IMG/VR virus record: IMGVR_UViG_3300043436_000818
Span: 1-61,996 of that record
Length of the DNA stretch: 61,996 bases
Source: a virus
Reading direction: 5' to 3' (one strand)
Under the pieces are notes generated by a model. The model worked only from the letters and a program-made list of their open reading frames with translations. It had not been told where the DNA came from and searched no databases. The position numbers and the translations under genes were made by a program. The stretch's first letter is position 1, and each line of letters opens with the position of its first letter. Below, in pieces: positions 58,231 through 61,996 of the stretch.

Positions 58231-58262
58231 TTTGTATATTCTAAAAATAAAAAGTATATTTG
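58231..58262 (+). promoter_or_regulatory. Bacteroidota-type promoter
   Basis: TTTG at 58231-58234, a 20-nt spacer, TATATTTG at 58255-58262, ATG at 58271. Full consensus. Drives the SSB-like block. Confidence 0.8.
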
Positions 58263-58270
58263 TAAACGAT

Positions 58271-58489
58271 ATGATTGACACGGATTCGGCATTAAGAGAG
58301 ATATTTACCAAGTACACCAATACTGAATTGGAGGTGTTGATGGGTGAGAATTATTACACCATTGCAACTTGGAAGTTTAAATTCAAGAAACACGAATTAT
58401 CAATTGAAAAGAAAATAGAGATCCTTACCAAGCTTAATTATAGGGTATGGACAAATTTAACATGGCAAAAACCAATTAATTCAAAATAA
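58271..58489 (+). CDS. Small hypothetical protein
   Basis: 72 residues from the ATG at 58271: DTDSALREIFTKYTNTELEVLM, WKFKFKKHELSIEKKIEILTKLNYRVW. Mostly helical, basic second half, HTH-like spacing. Directly upstream of the SSB-like gene. Function unknown. Confidence 0.55.
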   Translation: MIDTDSALREIFTKYTNTELEVLMGENYYTIATWKFKFKKHELSIEKKIEILTKLNYRVWTNLTWQKPINSK

Positions 58490-58490
58490 A

Positions 58491-58982
58491 ATGGAAACAA
58501 TTAAATCAGCAAAAGTTACCCAAGTAAGTGGTAACGGCAAATGGGATTCACAACAGTATGGAACTTTTTATAAGTTCGAAATTGTATTTGACAATGGGGA
58601 TAGTGGACAATATATGTCCAAAGAACCCGAGCAAAACAAATTCAAGGTAGGGGATGAGGCATCGTACACCATCACATCCAAGGATGTAAACGGCAAATTG
58701 TATTACACGATTAAACCTGCAATGAATTTACAACAGGGCAAAGGTGGATGGAAACCACAGGCAGCCGACCCCGAAAAGGAAGCTCGTATCTCACGGATGA
58801 GTGTGTTAAAGGTTGCAACGGATATTTACATCAACCACGGCAAAATGGAGATTAATGAGATTATCCCATTGGCACAGATTTTTGAACAATGGGTGATGAC
58901 TGGTGTTAATCCAACAAGTAAAACCGAACCAAAGAAATCGGAAACAGAACACCCATTGTTTAACGATGAACCCCCATTCTAA
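58491..58982 (+). CDS. ssDNA-binding protein-like (OB fold, acidic tail)
   Basis: 163 residues. The N-terminal ~85 residues are beta-rich (SAKVTQVSGNGKWDSQQYGTFYKFEIVFDNGDSGQY, DEASYTITSKDVNGKLYYTIKP), OB-like. A helical middle is followed by a tail ending HPLFNDEPPF, like the acidic C-terminus of SSB that recruits partners. Probably the phage B single-strand binding protein, expressed with replication genes. Confidence 0.65.
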   Translation: METIKSAKVTQVSGNGKWDSQQYGTFYKFEIVFDNGDSGQYMSKEPEQNKFKVGDEASYTITSKDVNGKLYYTIKPAMNLQQGKGGWKPQAADPEKEARISRMSVLKVATDIYINHGKMEINEIIPLAQIFEQWVMTGVNPTSKTEPKKSETEHPLFNDEPPF

Positions 58983-58984
58983 CC

Positions 58985-59392
58985 ATGAGCAACAATATAA
59001 TTGAAACAATCAACACAACCCTGTATAATGCGATACAGGGCAATATCTCACCATTTGATACATACATAGACCTAAAAGAGGTAGAAAATGCCTTAAATGA
59101 TGCTATAAATGCGTTAAAAGAGGCTGCAATGGATGAGGCAATCAGGTACAATGGACAACAACACCGTGGGTATGAGATAAAGGTAGGTAGTGTTGGAGGT
59201 CGGTATTCCTATGACCATATACCTGAATATGTAGAACTCAAAGAACAATTGAAAGGTATGGAATCAAGTTATCAGGATGCATTTAAGCAATACGAAAAAG
59301 GATTGCAGATTGTAACCGATGATGGTGAATTGATGCCAATTGCAAACTATAAACCTAATGCAATAAGTATCCAATTGAAGAAAAAGTTATAA
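58985..59392 (+). CDS. Hypothetical helical protein
   Basis: 135 residues. DLKEVENALNDAINALKEAAMDE, then RYNGQQHRGYEIKVGSVGGRYSYDHIPEYVELKEQLKGMESSY. A two-part protein with a helical start and a coiled coil around a central beta strand; no family recognised. Immediately after the SSB-like gene. Confidence 0.52.
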   Translation: MSNNIIETINTTLYNAIQGNISPFDTYIDLKEVENALNDAINALKEAAMDEAIRYNGQQHRGYEIKVGSVGGRYSYDHIPEYVELKEQLKGMESSYQDAFKQYEKGLQIVTDDGELMPIANYKPNAISIQLKKKL

Positions 59393-59601
59393 AAAAATAG
59401 GGGGTTATTACACCCCCTATAAATCTATGAACGGATAATTTTGAAAACAATCGGCACAAATATAATGAATTTCTATAAACAAAAACAGCCCCGTAAGGAG
59501 CTGCAATTTGTAACGGCATCAGTCAGTCCGTTTGATAATTTTTGTTTACATTTTAGAAGGATGTGTTTAACGACTGCGGTACAAATATAAAATTATTTTC
59601 G
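59393..59601. other. Intergenic region before the phage B leader RNA
   Basis: With the leader it makes a 319-nt gap. ATAGGGGG (59397) and CCCCCTAT (59413) form an 8-bp stem; on the minus strand it is followed by seven T, so it reads as a minus-strand terminator. Two minus-strand TATATTTG boxes lie at 59457-59464 and 59582-59589 (CAAATATA on the + strand). A weak CAGC...GCTG hairpin occurs near 59488. I find no ORF; a short antisense transcript is possible but unproven. Confidence 0.4.
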
Positions 59602-59609
59602 TATATTTG
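59602..59609 (+). promoter_or_regulatory. -7 box of the phage B leader promoter
   Basis: TATATTTG, the same octamer and same distance from the structured leader as in phage A. A good -33 TTG is not visible at the expected 19-20 nt. Confidence 0.55.
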
Positions 59610-59707
59610 TATTGTTAACTGGAATGTGAGAGATTCCGAAAGTTAAAAGACTATTGCCCGTTGGGTTTGCGTGTACTCTCACTACCGCAGATTCGATGGG
59701 CTTTTTT
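59610..59707 (+). ncRNA. Structured leader RNA with 7-bp kissing loops (phage B copy)
   Basis: Hairpin 1: TTAACT (59615-59620) pairs with AGTTAA (59641-59646), and GGAAT (59621-59625) with ATTCC (59633-59637), with a GAA bulge (59638-59640) and loop GTGAGAG (59626-59632). Hairpin 2: TGCG (59668-59671) pairs with CGCA (59686-59689), and GTA with TAC, with one bulged T and loop CTCTCAC (59676-59682), the exact complement of loop 1. GCCC (59656-59659) pairs with GGGC (59698-59701), then six T (59702-59707). Compared with phage A, four loop-loop pairs and two stem pairs have changed on both sides, keeping pairing. Confidence 0.8.
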
Positions 59708-59711
59708 ATTT

Positions 59712-60458
59712 ATGGAAGAAACAAACTATTTTGTAATATTTCCAACCGAGTTACTGGAAGTATTAACGCCCCGACAAGCAATATTAATCGGGATCATCAC
59801 AGGTATGGCAAAAAAACAAGGTTACGCATACCCAAGCAACCAAACATTATCAAACCTATTGAACGTGAGTATTGATTGTATTAAACGTGATTTAGCGGAA
59901 TTGGAGGAAAAGAAACACATTTATCGTGAAATCATTAGGAACGATAAACAAGAAGTAATACAACGCAGAATTTACCCTACGCATTTAAAACGCACCGAGG
60001 TGGGTGCAGAAATACCCCGAGGGGTGGGTGCAAATTTACACGGAGGGTCGGTGCAAAAATCCGCCATAGATAATAATAATAGTTATAATAATAAATTAGA
60101 TAAAGATAATTATATAACTATCGCAGGGCGATTGTATGATAGGGATGAACTTTTTGAACTATGTTGGAAAGCATATCCAAGAAAAGAGGGAAAGGCCGCA
60201 GCACGGAAAACGTGGGGGAAATTGAAAGTGGAGGATATCCAGTTAATACAAAAGCATCTACCATTATTTAAAAAAGAAAGTTCCGCAAAAGAAAAAAGAT
60301 ACATCCCACATTTTTCAACCTACCTAAACCAACGCAGATTTGAGGATGAGTTAGAACCATCCAATATGGGCGGCATCCTAATGGATAAAATAAACAAGCT
60401 TACTAATGAAATCGGTCATTCACTAAATAACACTTTACAAATCATTACAAATCAATAA
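59712..60458 (+). CDS. Replication initiator/helicase-loader-like protein with N-terminal winged helix
   Basis: 248 residues from the ATG at 59712, 4 nt after the leader's T-tract. Winged-helix part: LLEVLTPRQAILIGIITGMA, YAYPSNQTLSNLLNVSIDCIKRDLAELEEKKHIYREI. Then a low-complexity Asn/Asp linker (DNNNSYNNKLDKDN) and a DnaD-like C-terminal part, FELCWKAYPRKEGKAAARKTWGKL, YIPHFSTYLNQRRFED. A longer open frame from 59661 would place coding across the leader RNA and is rejected. Likely starts phage B replication by recruiting host helicase. Confidence 0.75.
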   Translation: MEETNYFVIFPTELLEVLTPRQAILIGIITGMAKKQGYAYPSNQTLSNLLNVSIDCIKRDLAELEEKKHIYREIIRNDKQEVIQRRIYPTHLKRTEVGAEIPRGVGANLHGGSVQKSAIDNNNSYNNKLDKDNYITIAGRLYDRDELFELCWKAYPRKEGKAAARKTWGKLKVEDIQLIQKHLPLFKKESSAKEKRYIPHFSTYLNQRRFEDELEPSNMGGILMDKINKLTNEIGHSLNNTLQIITNQ

Positions 60459-60468
60459 TATTTGAACC

Positions 60469-61140
60469 ATGTTTATAAAAGACATAACCCCCGAGATGCT
60501 CGATTTGCACATTACTAAATTTTGTGCATTAACTGGAATGGAGTACATCGACCTAACATCAATGATTTACCCAATGGTATTGGAGAAATATGGCAAGTAT
60601 GATGCGGCAATATTTCCGAATGCATTTAAGGATTTTGTAATATCAGGTCGCAAAGCCCCATCAAAGTTTGCATTTAACTTTATCTGTGGCGTTCTAAACG
60701 AATATATACAGGATAACCATACCAAGATACCACGGGTGGAAAATAAACGTGAATACACCCCAAAACTGCCATCCCCCGATGAAATGGAAAAGATATTCCA
60801 AAATAACTTTTCACGGTGTACTACAACTTGGATAAATGTATGGTATAGCCAAAAGATGGAAATGTTATCATTGATGGTAATGAACATTGTTTTTAAGGGA
60901 TTGGTAGAACGTGGATTGGTAGAGGATAATTTTGATCAAGGCGAAGTGTACCAAATGATGGATTGGGTATCTAATTATGAGCAAAAATACATCCAGCACC
61001 TGAAAGGATTGAATCGCAACCCATACGCCAAAACAATATATGAAACATTGACTTTGGTTGCCGATAAGAACAAACAGGATAAGACATTAGAGGGAGCGGC
61101 TAAATTTGCAATATACATAAACACAAAAAACAATATTTAA
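60469..61140 (+). CDS. Hypothetical replication-region protein
   Basis: 223 residues, helical. MFIKDITPEMLDLHITKFCA, DAAIFPNAFKDFVISGRKAPSKFAFNFICGVLNEYI, then PKLPSPDEMEKIF and NPYAKTIYETLTLVADKNKQD. I recognise it as a type present in Bacteroidota phage replication blocks but cannot name a function. Follows the initiator-like gene by 10 nt. Confidence 0.5.
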   Translation: MFIKDITPEMLDLHITKFCALTGMEYIDLTSMIYPMVLEKYGKYDAAIFPNAFKDFVISGRKAPSKFAFNFICGVLNEYIQDNHTKIPRVENKREYTPKLPSPDEMEKIFQNNFSRCTTTWINVWYSQKMEMLSLMVMNIVFKGLVERGLVEDNFDQGEVYQMMDWVSNYEQKYIQHLKGLNRNPYAKTIYETLTLVADKNKQDKTLEGAAKFAIYINTKNNI

Positions 61141-61145
61141 ACGAT

Positions 61146-61481
61146 ATGTTAAAAGTAGAAACAATCACATCAAGTTACTTTTCACCACGAGTGGTCGACA
61201 AGGTAAGAGACATTTTAACCCGATTCCCTGAAACACGGGATTCCAACAACCAATTATTGGCAAAGTATTTTCATTTCTATTGCCCCGAACCCGTGCAGTA
61301 CATTACAGGTGAGGAATTTTTAAACCATCTTGCCGCTGGTAACTTGGGTAAATTGGAGGTAATTACACGAGCATCACGAAAGTTACAACAGGATTACCCT
61401 GAATTGCGTGGGTATCTATGGGAAAAACGCCAACGGAAGGAAACGGAAGTTAGGGATGAAGTAAGAACATGGGAGGTATAA
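61146..61481 (+). CDS. Small HTH-like replication-region protein
   Basis: 111 residues. SPRVVDKVRDILTRFPETRDSNNQLLAKYF, then FLNHLAAGNLGKLEVITRASRKLQQDYPELRGYLWEKRQ. The RASRKLQ..PELRG ending is usual for short phage winged-helix proteins in replication modules. Function not established. Confidence 0.55.
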   Translation: MLKVETITSSYFSPRVVDKVRDILTRFPETRDSNNQLLAKYFHFYCPEPVQYITGEEFLNHLAAGNLGKLEVITRASRKLQQDYPELRGYLWEKRQRKETEVRDEVRTWEV

Positions 61482-61483
61482 CA

Positions 61484-61723
61484 ATGACTGCAATAAACAC
61501 ATTAATTGATTGGGTTCAAGAAATACAATCATGTAGCCCCGAATCATCTTGTTTCATCGATGCACAGGAAATTATTGATCACGCCAACCGATATGCAATG
61601 GATGATGAGATGCAGGTAATTAAATACCTTGGTATTTTAACCGACATCATAAATGCCCATCCTGATATTACACGGGAGGAAATATTGTATGAAATCAATC
61701 GAATTAAGGAGATTTTATTATGA
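61484..61723 (+). CDS. Small hypothetical protein of the array
   Basis: 79 residues from the ATG at 61484 behind GGGAGGT. INTLIDWVQEIQSCSPESSC, EIIDHANRYAMDDEMQVIKY. Helical; shares the general layout of the small-array genes (short helical protein, own Shine-Dalgarno). Overlaps the next gene by 4 nt. Confidence 0.52.
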   Translation: MTAINTLIDWVQEIQSCSPESSCFIDAQEIIDHANRYAMDDEMQVIKYLGILTDIINAHPDITREEILYEINRIKEILL

Positions 61724-61884
61724 GAATTGTTGTTAAACACAAAAACACGGAAGTTGTCATCGAGGATGGCGAAACTAAAACCGACACTAATTCCAATCTA
61801 ATCTACTACAATCAAAAGTATTTATTAGAATTGTTGGACAAGATTTTTAAAGAGATTAAAGCATTGGACAATGAGCAACAATAA
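61720..61884 (+). CDS. 54-residue small-array protein (copy 2)
   Basis: MRIVVKHKNTEVVIEDGETK, then NLIYYNQKYLLELLDKIFKEI. Almost identical to 31038-31202, from which it differs at the second and fourth to fifth residues; the DNA from 61732 to 61888 matches 31050-31206. Overlaps the next gene by 14 nt. Unknown role. Confidence 0.65.
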   Translation: MRIVVKHKNTEVVIEDGETKTDTNSNLIYYNQKYLLELLDKIFKEIKALDNEQQ

Positions 61885-61996
61885 ACAAAGTATGAAACTA
61901 TACACTAAAGAAGACTTTTTAAAAGCCGCTGAATTTTGCGAAGTGTCAATGATAGATGCGAAATATATAATTGAACGCATTGATGAAGTAAGCGAC
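61870..61996. repeat. Terminal direct repeat, right copy
   Basis: 127 bases identical to 1-127, closing the circle. See the left copy. Confidence 0.93.
61871..61996 (+). CDS. 5' part of small array protein, continuing at the window start
   Basis: The open frame MSNNKQSMKLYTKEDF runs off the end of the window. It is the same 126 nt as 2-127, so it continues either as the 93-residue gene at the start or, in a separate phage B circle, as the gene at 31637. Confidence 0.7.
   Translation, partial: MSNNKQSMKLYTKEDFLKAAEFCEVSMIDAKYIIERIDEVSD

Noticed and set aside
59480-59505. CAGCCCCGTAAGGAGCTG hairpin as a terminator
   Set aside because: The stem has a mismatch and no T-tract follows on either strand.
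59661-59711. Longer N-terminus for the phage B replication gene
   Set aside because: The frame is open from 59661 but would translate the conserved leader RNA; the ATG at 59712 gives the expected protein start and matches the phage A arrangement.
1-61996. CRISPR arrays, diversity-generating retroelement, tRNA genes, integrase or attachment sites
   Set aside because: I found no regularly spaced repeats, no reverse transcriptase motif, no cloverleaf-like sequence, and no tyrosine or serine recombinase. Repeats present are explained by gene shuffling and the assembly overlap.

Overview
The window is double-stranded DNA phage sequence. It is AT-rich, every credible gene is on the + strand, and neighbouring genes usually overlap by 1-30 nt. 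The host is most likely a member of the Bacteroidota: at least six intergenic gaps carry that phylum's promoter form (TTTG or TTG, a 19-20 nt spacer, TAnnTTTG), most start codons follow A-rich leaders rather than a Shine-Dalgarno sequence, and the structural proteins look like those of Bacteroidota siphophages. I see no integrase, excisionase, lysogeny repressor, tRNA, rRNA, CRISPR array or insertion sequence, so both replicons look lytic.

The window appears to hold two complete, distantly related phage genomes joined head to tail. Phage A covers about 1-31635 and phage B about 31636-61869. Each has its own small and large terminase, portal, XkdF-type protease, scaffold-like protein, major capsid protein, tail tube, frameshifted tail chaperone, tape measure, tail fibre and receptor-binding genes, holin, spanin-like gene and endolysin. 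Bases 1-127 are repeated exactly at 61870-61996, and the first 157 bases recur at 31636-31792. This fits either one 61,869 bp circle or two circles of 31,635 and 30,234 bp that an assembler could not separate. By eye, A contains no GATC and no GGCC, whereas B contains at least 22 GATC and 14 GGCC, which favours two separate histories.

Phage A layout: a replication block (structured leader RNA, DUF6291-like protein, DnaB helicase), a Mom-like DNA modification gene, a DnaA-domain-IV-like protein, a sigma-like protein, methyltransferase and HNH genes, TerS, DUF551-like protein, glycosyltransferase, TerL, tail chaperone (T9 slippery run), two large tail proteins, tape measure, protease, scaffold, capsid, tail tube, fibre and receptor-binding genes, holin cassette, portal, connectors, overlapping spanin-like genes, metallophosphatase, DUF3310, lysin, ERF annealase, YqaJ exonuclease, and an array of very small genes.

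Phage B layout: small-gene array, VRR-NUC nuclease, sigma-like protein, ParB-methyltransferase fusion, DUF551-like protein, two glycosyltransferases, TerS, a different TerL family, frameshifted tail chaperone, connectors, tail proteins, tape measure, protease, scaffold, capsid, tail tube, portal, spanin-like gene, fibre and receptor-binding genes, the near-identical holin cassette, amidase, SSB-like protein, then the same kind of structured leader RNA in front of a replication gene.

The strongest novel signal is that leader RNA, at 851-954 in A and 59610-59707 in B. Two hairpins have 7-nt loops that are perfectly complementary to each other in both phages, although the loop sequences differ, so the pairing covaries. 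The element lies between a TATATTTG promoter box and the start codon of the replication gene, and ends in a U-tract.
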